Positions 37,568 to 47,600 of a stretch of DNA of 64,000 bases are shown piece after piece. The stretch lies in the NCBI RefSeq assembly GCF_001050375.1, contig NZ_KQ130490.1:116351-180350 (forward strand). Direction: 5' to 3'. Origin of the DNA: Catenovulum maritimum (GTDB lineage: Bacteria; Pseudomonadota; Gammaproteobacteria; Enterobacterales; Alteromonadaceae). Position 1 is the stretch's first letter. Every line of letters starts with the position of its first letter. The translations under genes and the position numbers were made by a program. Below the pieces are notes generated by a model that saw nothing but the letters and a program-made list of their open reading frames with translations, made no database searches and was not told the DNA's origin.

Positions 37568-38605
37568 ATGTTATATAGAAATATAAAAATAACTAGTTTA
37601 GCTGCAATTTTTATAATCTCCGGTTGTTCTTCAACTGGAGGCTCTAGTTTATCAACATCAAATTTGACTAATCAGACGTTCAACGAAAGTAAATTTTTAA
37701 CTCAAGTACCGAGTGATAATGCCAATTATTATTATGCAACGGGTGTTGGTGAAACAGTTGAAATAGCTAAAAATAAAGCCTTATCCGATATTGCTTCCAG
37801 AATATCTGTCTCAATTGCAGGTAGTTTAACGAGCGAGTCTAGCTTAACAGCGCTCAATGATCAGTTTTCATCTAGTGAGAAAACGGTTAGTACAGTTAAA
37901 GCGGTTGCTAAAGAAATAGATTTTACAGGTGTTTCTATTGTTAAAAAGCAGCAGCACAACTTTAATCAATATGTTTTAGTTGAAGTTGATAGAAATGTAT
38001 TAGCTCAAGGACAAATTAATAAGTGGCAAACCACGGATAGCCAAATAAAGCATGAAATGAGCATATTTGATAAGTCTGCATTATTTTATGGCCTAAAAAT
38101 GTCTAATCAAATATTAGGCATGATAGATAAGGCACGAGCTGAAATAAGCATGGTTAGCTTGATGCTACCTTCTTACTCTACGACTGAAGACATGCAGCGT
38201 TACTTAAGTTATCAAACTAAATTAAGAGAAATTAAGAATAAAGCAGTTTTTCACATTAGTGCCGATCAAAACTCTATGGCTTTGAGTAAATTAATCAAAA
38301 GCTACTTGAGTAGTGAAAATATTAAAATTTCTGATGTGAGTGGCAATGTCAATTTAGAGCTTATTACACAAGCAAAACAAAGAAGCTTTAAAACAACTAA
38401 TGAAAAACTAAAAAATATGATTATGGCTGATAGAACAACCACCATTAGGGTTAAAAACGATAGCGGTGTTGTTATTTCAAACAATCTAATTAAAACAAAA
38501 GCGACATCGAACGCGAGTCTTAAAGATGCAATTGAGCAGACCAAAGCTTATCAGTATCTGATAGATAAATCGGGTGTATTAAGTTTTTTAAGCGGTAAAA
38601 ATTAA
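37568..38605 (+). CDS. LPP20-like lipoprotein
   Basis: 345 residues. Signal peptide with lipobox IISGC (C20). YYYATGVGETVEIAKNKALSD and ASRISVSIAGSLTSE (about 57-90) match the LPP20 pattern of a Gly-x-Gly turn followed by an Ala-rich helix and beta strand; QYVLVEVDRNVLA completes the domain. The C-terminal 200 residues are helical then beta (VNLELITQAKQR), unassigned. Start ATG 37568 follows AGAGAAGAAGTA. It is the third gene of the lipoprotein operon and ends in a hairpin at 38627. It shares its domain type with the 30855 and 31925 proteins. Confidence 0.62.
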   Translation: MLYRNIKITSLAAIFIISGCSSTGGSSLSTSNLTNQTFNESKFLTQVPSDNANYYYATGVGETVEIAKNKALSDIASRISVSIAGSLTSESSLTALNDQFSSSEKTVSTVKAVAKEIDFTGVSIVKKQQHNFNQYVLVEVDRNVLAQGQINKWQTTDSQIKHEMSIFDKSALFYGLKMSNQILGMIDKARAEISMVSLMLPSYSTTEDMQRYLSYQTKLREIKNKAVFHISADQNSMALSKLIKSYLSSENIKISDVSGNVNLELITQAKQRSFKTTNEKLKNMIMADRTTTIRVKNDSGVVISNNLIKTKATSNASLKDAIEQTKAYQYLIDKSGVLSFLSGKN

Positions 38606-38626
38606 CCTGATTCTCGAATGCTATAT

Positions 38627-38650
38627 AAGGCCACAAGATATTGTGGTCTT
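38627..38650. terminator. Bidirectional hairpin between lipoprotein operon and cytochrome gene
   Basis: AAGGCCACAA, loop GATA, TTGTGGTCTT: a 10-base stem with one G-U pair, followed by TCATT. It is located between converging stop codons at 38605 and 38673. Confidence 0.7.
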
Positions 38651-38672
38651 TCATTCCAGCCTTTAAATATTC

Positions 38673-40676
38673 TCAATCCAAATTATCAATTGTCTCTAAT
38701 TTATCTCTTAACGGCACAGCTAAATGGGTTCTTGATAATTCCATAATGGGTAATGCTTGATACTGTTCTTTCAACGCCCATTTTGCATAGCGAGTATTCA
38801 GTTTGCGGTATTTGATTTGGGCACTGATTGAAATTGGGCTTTTTGCCCAATACGGAATTTTAAATTGGTAATCAATCACATCTGATTCACCTGCGCGAAT
38901 CACGTTTACTGAAGCTTTACCAACCATGTTGAATAAATCGTGTCGCCAAACAAATTCCCCTTTTCTATCAATCGGTAAAGAGCGGTATTGATAAGTATCT
39001 GGCTCTAAATAATCTTGGTCGTCAACATAACCTGAATTAAAAATACTTTCGCCTTCGGCATCCAGCACTTGTACTGCAATCCAAGCTTGATTGATATCAA
39101 TTGTGCCAGCTGGGAAATTGTGGCCAACTCCTATATTGGCAGCAACTATTTTGATGTTAGCTGTTTCACCTTTGTAATAATAATAGGGCTGAATTGCTGA
39201 GCTGCGTAATTGCTCATTTAATGGCATTTTATTAATGGTTGCGTCTTTTCTATGCGGCGGTTCAATACTGATTCTAACTTTGTTTGACTGCATAAATTGA
39301 GCGATTTTTTGTTGGCCGTCATGATCTTGGTTGAGTGTGGTGAGCATACTATTGGCGGCAAAAAACTCGTGGCTGCGAATGTAACCTCCAGGTGATGCCG
39401 ACGGATCATTACTTTTAACTAAGGGCATATGGCAATCTTGGCAGCGTTGTTTGTTGGTGTGGCTAAATTTAGGATCGTTGTTACCAGAATAAGGGCTATC
39501 TAACCATGCTGCATATTCGTCTTGCATTTTTATCCAAGCCCAGCCGTTGAGCTCTTTATCAATAAACTGGCTATGGCAAACCGAGCAATATTCAGCGGTT
39601 GATAATAAATCAGGGGCCATATCTTGTTTATGTTGGGCTGGATTAAATTGCATCGCTAATCGGTTTAGTTTTTGTAATATTGGACTATCTGCGGTTTCAA
39701 AAATGTAAGCTTGATTCACTTGGAATTGGTAACTGGCAACTCCTTTATTATGCACGATTTTATTAATACCATGGCAAGATTGGCAGTTTACACCTTCTAA
39801 GTTAGCTGTACTGCCCTCTATACCTGCGTGTTTGCCGCCTTCTGATAATTGTCCCGTTAATAAAGCAATAGGTGCATGACAGCCTTCGCAATATCGGGTC
39901 GCGGCTATACCTTTATTATTGGCTAACAAACTGACATTGGTAACATAAGTTTTGTCCGATGCTGCTTGTCTATGGGCTGAGCGATACCACTGTTTGGCGA
40001 TGTCTATATGGCAGTTGGCACACTTATCTGTTGTGGCTAACGCTTTTTCATCGATAAATATATTGTTAAGCGTTTCTGTTTGGCTCGGACGAAACGGATG
40101 CGGGCCGTAATTGTACTGGTAATTTTCTACAATCGGCTTAGTGTTATAAGCTTGCTGAGTTTGCTCTTCGGTAATCCATAAACCAAGGGTAAAAAGCGTA
40201 GCCGATAAAAAAACTAGGCTGATTGTTTTGGCTAAATACTGGCTGGTTTGAAAGGCTTTTTTAGTCGAATTTTTGTGGCTAAAAAAATGTAAAAATAAAT
40301 GTAATATAATGGCTAAAATAATGCTGACAGCGCTGTAAAAATGTAGTGAATAAGTGGTTTGATTGTCTTGGCGTTGACCAAAATAAATGAGCTCTAATCC
40401 TGAGTAAACCAAGCCGAAAATCACCACTAAACTGACAACTCCAGAGATAAAAACCAATAACCGGCGAACTCCGATAATTCTTTTAATATGCATAAAGCTA
40501 TAAGGCACAATCAACAGCGCCCATAAACAGCCAAAAGCCAAATGTAATAAGCTAGTCATCTGGCTTACCATACCTTGGCTGAATAAATAACTACAAAAAC
40601 CAGTTATTGCTAAGGCGCAAAATAACGCGATTAGCCAAGCCAAAAGGTACGCTTCTAATCGAGTCGCTTTATTCAT
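38673..40676 (-). CDS. Membrane-anchored pentahaem c-type cytochrome
   Basis: 667 residues. Five hydrophobic helices (about 10-34, 40-62, 72-95, 110-132, 150-168) contain histidines H45, H63, H112, H126 and H130 that could bind haem b as in cytochrome b-type anchors. The large C-terminal part is extracytoplasmic, with five CxxCH motifs at C219, C263, C298, C364 and C412 (CANCH, CEGCH, CQSCH, CSVCH, CQDCH). The pattern resembles cytochrome-c554-type multihaem domains. A beta-rich tail (about 490-640) follows. It would move electrons between the membrane pool and periplasm. Its ATG overlaps the upstream FG-GAP gene stop by 4 bases, so the two are made together. Partner and substrate are unknown. 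Confidence 0.8.
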   Translation of the reverse strand: MNKATRLEAYLLAWLIALFCALAITGFCSYLFSQGMVSQMTSLLHLAFGCLWALLIVPYSFMHIKRIIGVRRLLVFISGVVSLVVIFGLVYSGLELIYFGQRQDNQTTYSLHFYSAVSIILAIILHLFLHFFSHKNSTKKAFQTSQYLAKTISLVFLSATLFTLGLWITEEQTQQAYNTKPIVENYQYNYGPHPFRPSQTETLNNIFIDEKALATTDKCANCHIDIAKQWYRSAHRQAASDKTYVTNVSLLANNKGIAATRYCEGCHAPIALLTGQLSEGGKHAGIEGSTANLEGVNCQSCHGINKIVHNKGVASYQFQVNQAYIFETADSPILQKLNRLAMQFNPAQHKQDMAPDLLSTAEYCSVCHSQFIDKELNGWAWIKMQDEYAAWLDSPYSGNNDPKFSHTNKQRCQDCHMPLVKSNDPSASPGGYIRSHEFFAANSMLTTLNQDHDGQQKIAQFMQSNKVRISIEPPHRKDATINKMPLNEQLRSSAIQPYYYYKGETANIKIVAANIGVGHNFPAGTIDINQAWIAVQVLDAEGESIFNSGYVDDQDYLEPDTYQYRSLPIDRKGEFVWRHDLFNMVGKASVNVIRAGESDVIDYQFKIPYWAKSPISISAQIKYRKLNTRYAKWALKEQYQALPIMELSRTHLAVPLRDKLETIDNLD

Positions 40677-43600
40677 TGCACACCCCTTTGTAATTGATAG
40701 CTTTTTAGTTTTTCCCGGGTATCTTCAGTAATGTTTTTATCGACTAATATTTTATTAATATCCATGGCGGAGGCTAACCAAGCATAGTCGCCAACTGTGA
40801 TTAAATTGGTTAATACTTCACTGTTACCTGAGCTTATTTGTTGTAACAACCAACTGGCACTAAATTTATCTGATTTATACTGCTGCAATGCCCATTGTTG
40901 TTTTATATCTGAGGTAATTTTGGGCGACGCCATGAATAGGGCTGATAACCGCTGAAAGGCGAGTGTTTGTTTTATACGCTGTGGTAAATGGGACAAGGCT
41001 AATAAATTTTGTGCTTGGCTCTCGGCGAGTAACTTAAACCCCGTACTCAATTGATTTGCTTGGTTTTTGCTTACTAAGTTAGAAACTGCAACCAGATGGC
41101 ATAAAGACAACACATTATCTGGGCTTGCTGGTTTATGTTTAACAACCGCTTTTGCCTGATCAAAGCAGTGAACTAAAAAGTTGTGTAGTTGTGTCGCTGA
41201 CAAGGTTAAATGATTTAATGCTTGCTCGTTTGCTAATAATTCAACTTGTTGCTGACTGCTTAATAACGCAAACCAAGAGATGAAATTTTGCAGTTGCGCT
41301 GCGATTAATTTTGACGGTGAAATGGTTAATAACTCAGCTTGCCAGTTTTGTATGACTAAAAGATATTGTTGTGACGTTAAATTGAGCTCAAGAATATGTA
41401 GCAATGTCGCTTTTTTGTGTTTTTGATTAATCAGGTGTGGTTTGGCTAAAGCCAAACCTAATGCTGCTATTTTTAATTCTGCCGAAGGCGGGTTAACGAT
41501 TAATTGATATAAAGAATCAATAGATAAGTCGTGATGATGCGCTGCGGTTAAATAACGGATTTGCTGTTGCTCGTTTGACATGTCAGCAAAGGACAACTGA
41601 AATGTTGCTAGCCAATGGGTGAGCAAAAAATTAACTTGTTGTTGCTCTAACACAATATTGTCTCTGGCTTGATGAAACAAAGCTAATGATAAAAATACCC
41701 AGTTGTTTTTTTGTTGGGTTAGCTCATTTATTTGTTCTGATACGTCGACATTCAGCCGAGTCAGCGCAATGATAGCTTGTTGTATTTCGTCAATCTCATC
41801 ACTGTTGGCTAATCGTTGGGTTAATAGTGGAATGGCTTCGGTTTGTCTGATTTTGCCTAATGCATTGAGTAAATGTGATCGGCTTGGTTTAGGCACTTGA
41901 GTAAACGCATCAATAATAACACTTGAAGCATTATGGTGTTCAGCTTCGGCCAATGCATTTGCGGCACAGCTTACAATTTGGTGGTCATTATTTTGAATTT
42001 GTTTAAATAACAAAGGTAAGGCTTTACTTTTACTGCGAACAACAGCTTCTTCTTGACTAAACCAATGCGCAAAAATATCAGCTGTTACACAAAAAGTATT
42101 CCTGTCACTCGATTTAAGAAAAGCTAATAAATAACCAGTACTTTGTTCTAGTTCTAACTGCTTAATCGCATTCGCCGCGGCGAGTTTTAAATCTGTACCC
42201 GCAGTTTTAAGCCAATATAAATAAAGTGGTAATAATGTTGGTTGACTGGTTGAATTGACTAGATTCACTAGTTCAGTTTGATTGGTGGTTAAACTCGCTT
42301 GTTTCAATTGTTCCAACTGGTTGTAGTGAATTGGCTTGTCAGCATTTCGGCGTAAGAAATTGGCTAAATCTAATATGGCTGGTGGTGAGTCTATTGCTGC
42401 GTTACTGACACTAGTTGACGCTTTAAAAGACTCCGCTTTGGAATTCGTGACTAGCCACTGATTGTTCTGCCATTGGTAAAATTGGTTTGCAGCTAAAGTT
42501 TCTGTGTAGCTTATTTTTGATAGTTTTTTTCTATTATTATTCTTGGCTATTTCTGTCTTAGTCACTTCGGTGGTAATGGTTATTTGGGACTGATTGGCTA
42601 AACCCAAATGTACTCTGGGATCGTGTTGACCATACAAAGCTTGACGTGATAGCTGGCTGTTATTTATGTTTTTGCCATTAACTTTGAGCGACGATATTTG
42701 GCTATTATCAGCCATGCTTAAGCTAATCCAGTGGTTTGTTGAAGGACTGGCTTGTCTGAGTTGGCTTGGCTGATCTAGTAAAACGGGGGGCTGGGGATCT
42801 AACTTGCGAGAATAGGTCGATGTAGTGTTTAGTAATAATCGCGGAAAGTTATTGTTATTGGTAATTAATAAATCTTGCAAGCCATCGTTGTTTACATCGA
42901 GCCGAATCACTGAGCGGCTGGAATCGGTATAACTGGGTAAACAATCTATTGCTTTGTATTGCCAAGCTTGCGAGCTGCTTTGGCTTAATTGCATACATAA
43001 ATTATTTGCCCCTAAACCCATTTGCTTGGTAAATGGATCTGGCAATAAACTGCCCGAAGTCACAACCAGTTCGCTATAACCATTATTGGTTAAATCTGCA
43101 AAGTTATGTCCCCAGCGACTTTGATAAATATTGTTATATTGATTGAGGTTTAGCGCCCAACTTAAATCTTTTTTACTTGCTTGGTTTAACTCGAGTGCTA
43201 AATTAGCTTTACCACTGTTACGGCTAATAAACAGTATCTCATATGGATCATTTAGTTGTTGGTTGACGCTAGCGTAATGACTATCGTTTACCACTACAGG
43301 TAAAAAGTTAGTTGGGAGTGGTTTAAAATTTAATGCCTGGTTAATAAACCCACGAATGGCTTGATCAGCACTATTAAACTCTAATAAATCAGGCCAACCA
43401 TCTTGATTTAAATCGAGCCAAATTGCAGCTAAAGTGCGTTCACTAATTTTATCTAAGCCAAGTTGTTGGCTAATGTCTTCAAATTGCCAGTTTCCTTGAT
43501 TCAATAATACTTGATTGCTGATACCATCATAAGCTTGAGGTTGAAACTCTCTGTGGTGTTGCTCACTAAAACCTGCTGATTCTTCTAAATTTTTTTGGTT

Positions 43601-44278
43601 TTTTTGATATTTAAGATAATGGCTGAGGTGGATATCGGGTAAACCATCTAAATTGATATCAGCAACACTGATATGTGAAGTCCAATTCGCCGACGTCAAG
43701 TTAGAAAAGGATTCAATCAGCTTGAATTTAAAATCGCCTAAGTTTTGATACAACAGATCTTGCTGTTGGGTAGCAATGATTATGTCTGGTAAACCGTCCA
43801 AATTAAAATCGGCAACCGCACAGGCATGGCTGACTAACTGATTGTTAATGGTTTGTTCTTGGGCAACAAAATAACCTTGCTGGTTGCGATAAATTTGAAT
43901 GCTGTTGTGTTTGTTCCACCAAACATTTTTACCATAATAGCGAGTTTGACCTGCGCCAGTGACAAATACTAAGTCAATCCAGTTGTCTTGATCAAAGTCA
44001 GCAGCGCAGGCGCCAGCAGCTAAAGAATCAATTAAATCGCTAATTTTTCCTGTATGTTGGATATGACTATGTGTCAGACCGCTGGTCAAAGTGATATCGA
44101 CAAAACTTGGTGCTATCAGTTCCACAGTCTGAACTGATTTTTTTGGAACTTTGTAAAGGTAGCTTGCCGAATTATTATGCCACTCAGTCAGTATAAGTAA
44201 AATTAGACAAACCAAAGTAATACTCGCTAAAGTCCTTAGAATTAATCTATAACTCTGTTTCACAAGGATTAATGCCAT
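40673..44278 (-). CDS. Large FG-GAP / ASPIC-UnbV / HEAT-repeat exported protein (CRTAC1-like)
   Basis: 1,201 residues. An N-terminal signal anchor (about 10-32) is followed by FG-GAP/VCBS repeats (about 60-480) with calcium-type loops DFDQDNWID, DFNLDGLPD, DINLDGLPD, DLNQDGWPD and DVNNDGLQD, forming a beta-propeller. An ASPIC/UnbV-like module follows (about 510-600, SLKVNGKNINNS, DPRVHLGLANQ). The C-terminal half (about 640-1190) is made of HEAT-type helical repeats (AIKQLELEQSTGYLLAFL, LLNALGKIRQTEAIPLLTQR). The start was set at ATG 44278; an in-frame TTG lies 3 codons earlier. Its stop overlaps the cytochrome start. Propeller plus HEAT is a binding scaffold, so it may be the partner that docks the pentahaem cytochrome. 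Confidence 0.78.
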   Translation of the reverse strand: MALILVKQSYRLILRTLASITLVCLILLILTEWHNNSASYLYKVPKKSVQTVELIAPSFVDITLTSGLTHSHIQHTGKISDLIDSLAAGACAADFDQDNWIDLVFVTGAGQTRYYGKNVWWNKHNSIQIYRNQQGYFVAQEQTINNQLVSHACAVADFNLDGLPDIIIATQQQDLLYQNLGDFKFKLIESFSNLTSANWTSHISVADINLDGLPDIHLSHYLKYQKNQKNLEESAGFSEQHHREFQPQAYDGISNQVLLNQGNWQFEDISQQLGLDKISERTLAAIWLDLNQDGWPDLLEFNSADQAIRGFINQALNFKPLPTNFLPVVVNDSHYASVNQQLNDPYEILFISRNSGKANLALELNQASKKDLSWALNLNQYNNIYQSRWGHNFADLTNNGYSELVVTSGSLLPDPFTKQMGLGANNLCMQLSQSSSQAWQYKAIDCLPSYTDSSRSVIRLDVNNDGLQDLLITNNNNFPRLLLNTTSTYSRKLDPQPPVLLDQPSQLRQASPSTNHWISLSMADNSQISSLKVNGKNINNSQLSRQALYGQHDPRVHLGLANQSQITITTEVTKTEIAKNNNRKKLSKISYTETLAANQFYQWQNNQWLVTNSKAESFKASTSVSNAAIDSPPAILDLANFLRRNADKPIHYNQLEQLKQASLTTNQTELVNLVNSTSQPTLLPLYLYWLKTAGTDLKLAAANAIKQLELEQSTGYLLAFLKSSDRNTFCVTADIFAHWFSQEEAVVRSKSKALPLLFKQIQNNDHQIVSCAANALAEAEHHNASSVIIDAFTQVPKPSRSHLLNALGKIRQTEAIPLLTQRLANSDEIDEIQQAIIALTRLNVDVSEQINELTQQKNNWVFLSLALFHQARDNIVLEQQQVNFLLTHWLATFQLSFADMSNEQQQIRYLTAAHHHDLSIDSLYQLIVNPPSAELKIAALGLALAKPHLINQKHKKATLLHILELNLTSQQYLLVIQNWQAELLTISPSKLIAAQLQNFISWFALLSSQQQVELLANEQALNHLTLSATQLHNFLVHCFDQAKAVVKHKPASPDNVLSLCHLVAVSNLVSKNQANQLSTGFKLLAESQAQNLLALSHLPQRIKQTLAFQRLSALFMASPKITSDIKQQWALQQYKSDKFSASWLLQQISSGNSEVLTNLITVGDYAWLASAMDINKILVDKNITEDTREKLKSYQLQRGVQ

Positions 44279-44287
44279 CGCAGCCAA

Positions 44288-44681
44288 CCATTTGCTTGAT
44301 TAAAATAAGCGCCCCAATTTACCAGTAAGTTTTGTTTAAAAAATATACATTCGCAAGTTGAATTGAACTTATCACTTGGCTATAACTTTAGCTAATAAAC
44401 TTTAGTTGTTTGAACTGATTTTCTTGTGAGCGTTTTCATTTTTACTTTACATTCTCAATTTTGATCAATTCGTTCTAACACTAAATTAATCTGGAATATG
44501 ATTCTTCAGGTGAAGTCATTTACCTTTGTTAAAATTGTTTGCATGAAGTTGGTAATGTTGTGGCATTAAAATAAAACAATAAAACTCTTCTGCCGAGTTT
44601 TATTGTTTTATTCAGCTGAACAATACATGTTTCAACACATTGTAAGGTTGCTTGCAGCCATAACTAATGTTGGAGTGCGTG
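44288..44681. other. Divergent intergenic region before the large lipoprotein
   Basis: About 390 bases with no gene, between the divergent FG-GAP gene and the large lipoprotein gene. It contains the 18-base perfect inverted repeat at 44570-44612 and otherwise AT-rich sequence. The only in-frame upstream start for the lipoprotein (44667) is less likely than ATG 44682, which has GGAG six bases before it. Confidence 0.5.
44570..44612. promoter_or_regulatory. Perfect 18-bp inverted repeat upstream of the surface-protein locus
   Basis: AATAAAACAATAAAACTC, 7-base loop TTCTGCC, GAGTTTTATTGTTTTATT. It lies about 70 bases before the lipoprotein start. It could be a leader-RNA hairpin (attenuator) or a terminator that isolates the locus from transcription arising upstream. 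The stem is AT-rich with a GC pair only near the loop. Confidence 0.55.
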
Positions 44682-47600
44682 ATGTTGTGCGGAAAAAACT
44701 ATCAACGCTGGCTTCAAGGGTGTTTACTTGTAACCACTCTGCTGTTACCCGCCTGTAGTAAAAATGACAATGACCCTGAAAGTTCCACCAATCAATCACC
44801 TAGCGTCTCGATAACGGGTAATGCACAAGTTACCGAAGGTGACTCGTTAACCTTGCAAGCAAACGCGCTCGATACGGATGGCACAATTAGCAGTTATCAA
44901 TGGTCACTGCAAAGTGGCAGCGGGGTTACTTTAGGGGCTAACACGGCTAGCTCATTAATCATAAATACGGAAGATATTACTGCTGATACGGATGTCATCG
45001 TCTCGGTAACAGTTACCGATAATAATGGCGCTACAGCAAGTGATAGTCACTCATTTACCGTTAAACGCATTACCAGTTCTTTAACGTTAATGGGCATGGT
45101 AACCGACCAACCGCTACCAAACGCGTTAGTTAAAATTACCATAGGCACTGATACGTTTGAGGTGCAAACGGGTAGCGATGGTAGCTATTCTATTTTATTA
45201 GAAGTTGATCAAGCCAATGTTAACAAGCTGGTTAAACTGGTTGCTGAAGGTAATCCAACTACGCATCCAGGTGTTGTATTCGTTTCGCAATTACCTGCAT
45301 TTAATACACTAAGCACTCAAGCGGGTGAAGATGGCATTTTAACTGAAGAAGAAAATTTCTCTATTAATATCACCAATGTGACCACGGCAGAAGCAGCTTT
45401 ATTACAACGTGCAAATCAAGGGGAAGACGTAACAACAGAAACTCAGTTAAACCAATTACTCAGCCAACAAAATGTAACCGATAAACTCAAATTATCAGCG
45501 TTAATCAAATTAGTGGTTGATGACGCTAATTATGATTTACCCAATGGGGTAGCAGATACATTAGTCTTGGTGGTGGATTCGGTGAATCAGCAAAACTTTG
45601 AAGCTTTTGTAAATAGCCAAGATGCGAACTTATTAACCGCGACAATCGAAGTGATAGTGCAAGACGAAAACTTGGTGAAAATTGGCGGTGAAAATCAAGA
45701 TTTTGATAATGATGGTGTATTAGATGTGGTCGATGCTTTTCCGTTTGATCCAAACGAATCGGTTGATACCGATATGGACGGTAAAGGTAATAATGCTGAT
45801 ACCGACGATGATAACGACCAAGTCGCCGATGTAGATGATGCTTTTCCACTTGATCCAAACGAATCTATTGACACCGATATGGACGGTACAGGGAATAACG
45901 CTGATACAGACGATGATAACGACCAAGTCGCCGATGTAGACGATGCTTTTCCACTTGATCCAAACGAATCAGTTGATACCGATATGGATGGCACAGGTAA
46001 TAATGCCGATACTGACGATGATAACGACCAAGTCGCTGATGTTGATGACGCCTTTCCGCTAGATGCAAATGAATCGGTTGATACCGATATGGATGGTACA
46101 GGTAATAATGCAGATACTGATGATGATAATGACCAAATTGCCGATGTAGTCGATGCTTTTCCTCTAGATCCAAACGAATCGGTTGATACCGATATGGACG
46201 GTACAGGAAATAACGCCGATACCGACGATGATAACGACCAAGTCGCCGATGTAGATGATGCTTTTCCGCTTGATCCAAACGAATCAATTGATACTGACAT
46301 GGATGGTACAGGTAATAACGCCGATACCGACGATGATAACGACCAAGTTGCTGATGTAGACGATGCTTTTCCACTTGATCCAAACGAATCGGTTGATACC
46401 GATATGGATGGTACAGGTAATAATGCAGATACTGATGATGATAATGACCAAGTCGCCGATGTAGATGATGCTTTTCCACTAGATCCAAACGAATCGGTTG
46501 ATACCGATATGGACGGTACAGGAAATAACGCCGATACTGACGATGATAATGACCAAGTTGCTGATGTAGACGATGCTTTTCCACTAGATCCAAACGAATC
46601 AATTGATACTGACATGGACGGTACAGGAAATAACGCCGATACTGACGATGATAATGACCAAATTGCTGATGTTAATGATGCTTATCCATTGATTTCGATT
46701 GGTGATTTAGTCGATACAGATAAAGACGGTATTCCAGACGATTGTGATCAAGCTTGTATCGATTTAGGCATGATGGCGGATGAAGACGATGACGGTAATG
46801 GTATTCCTGATGTTGATGAAGTCGACCAAGTTGCGGTGCAAATCTTAACCCCAGAGTCGTTAATTACTGTTGGTACATCACCGATTACTGTTGCTGGTAG
46901 TGTGTCATCAGATGCAACTATTAGTCTAAATGGCGTTAACATTACTAACGACAATGGTAATTTTAGTGGCGAAGTCGCCCTAAAAGAAGGTTCAAATACC
47001 ATTGAAGCGCGTGCGGTTCGAGGTACTCAAATTCAAACCGATACAATTTCAGTTTCACTGGATAAAACCCCGCCTTACTTAACCATAGATTCACATCAAG
47101 ATCAGCAAACCGTTTACACCAGCAGCATTACGGTGACAGGGTTAGTAAATGACATAGTGCGTGGCACAATTGAAGAAAGCCAAGCGAATGTAACAGTAAA
47201 TGGTACAGCGGCCAGCATTCAAAATCGAAGTTATTCGGCTACTAATATCAGCTTACAAGAGGGTACGAACACCATTACGGTTAGTGGTGCTGATCAGGTT
47301 GGAAATACCAGCAGTGTTGAAATTGATTTGGTTTATCAAGTCTTGCTAGGTAAACGCATTGAACTGGAAAGTGGCGATGGTCAAGACGCGATTATTAACA
47401 ATACCTTGAATGACCCTCTGGTTGTTCAAGTGTTAGACGACAACAACGAACCTGTGCAAGATGCCGCTGTGGTATTTAGGGTTGCTCAAGGCTCTGGTGC
47501 AGTTGCCGTTGGTACAGAAAATCAAGGCCGTGCTGTAGTGGTCGATAGTGACGAAAATGGTATGGCATCAACCCAATTTAAACTAGGTGCAAGAACAGGA

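Noticed and set aside
30855..38605. Flagellar FlgO/FlgP/FlgT cluster
   Set aside because: Only loose LPP20-type similarity; no flagellar structural or regulatory gene is in the window.
45695..46615. 306-residue minus-strand open frame (and overlapping 245-residue frame) rich in Ser or His/Arg
   Set aside because: Mirror image of the 105-base repeat array: an open period in one frame stays open in all copies. No start context or domain, and the plus-strand lipoprotein explains the DNA.
45723..46667. Regular repeats resembling a CRISPR array
   Set aside because: Repeats are contiguous, 105 bases, in frame and coding, with no unique spacers and no cas genes.
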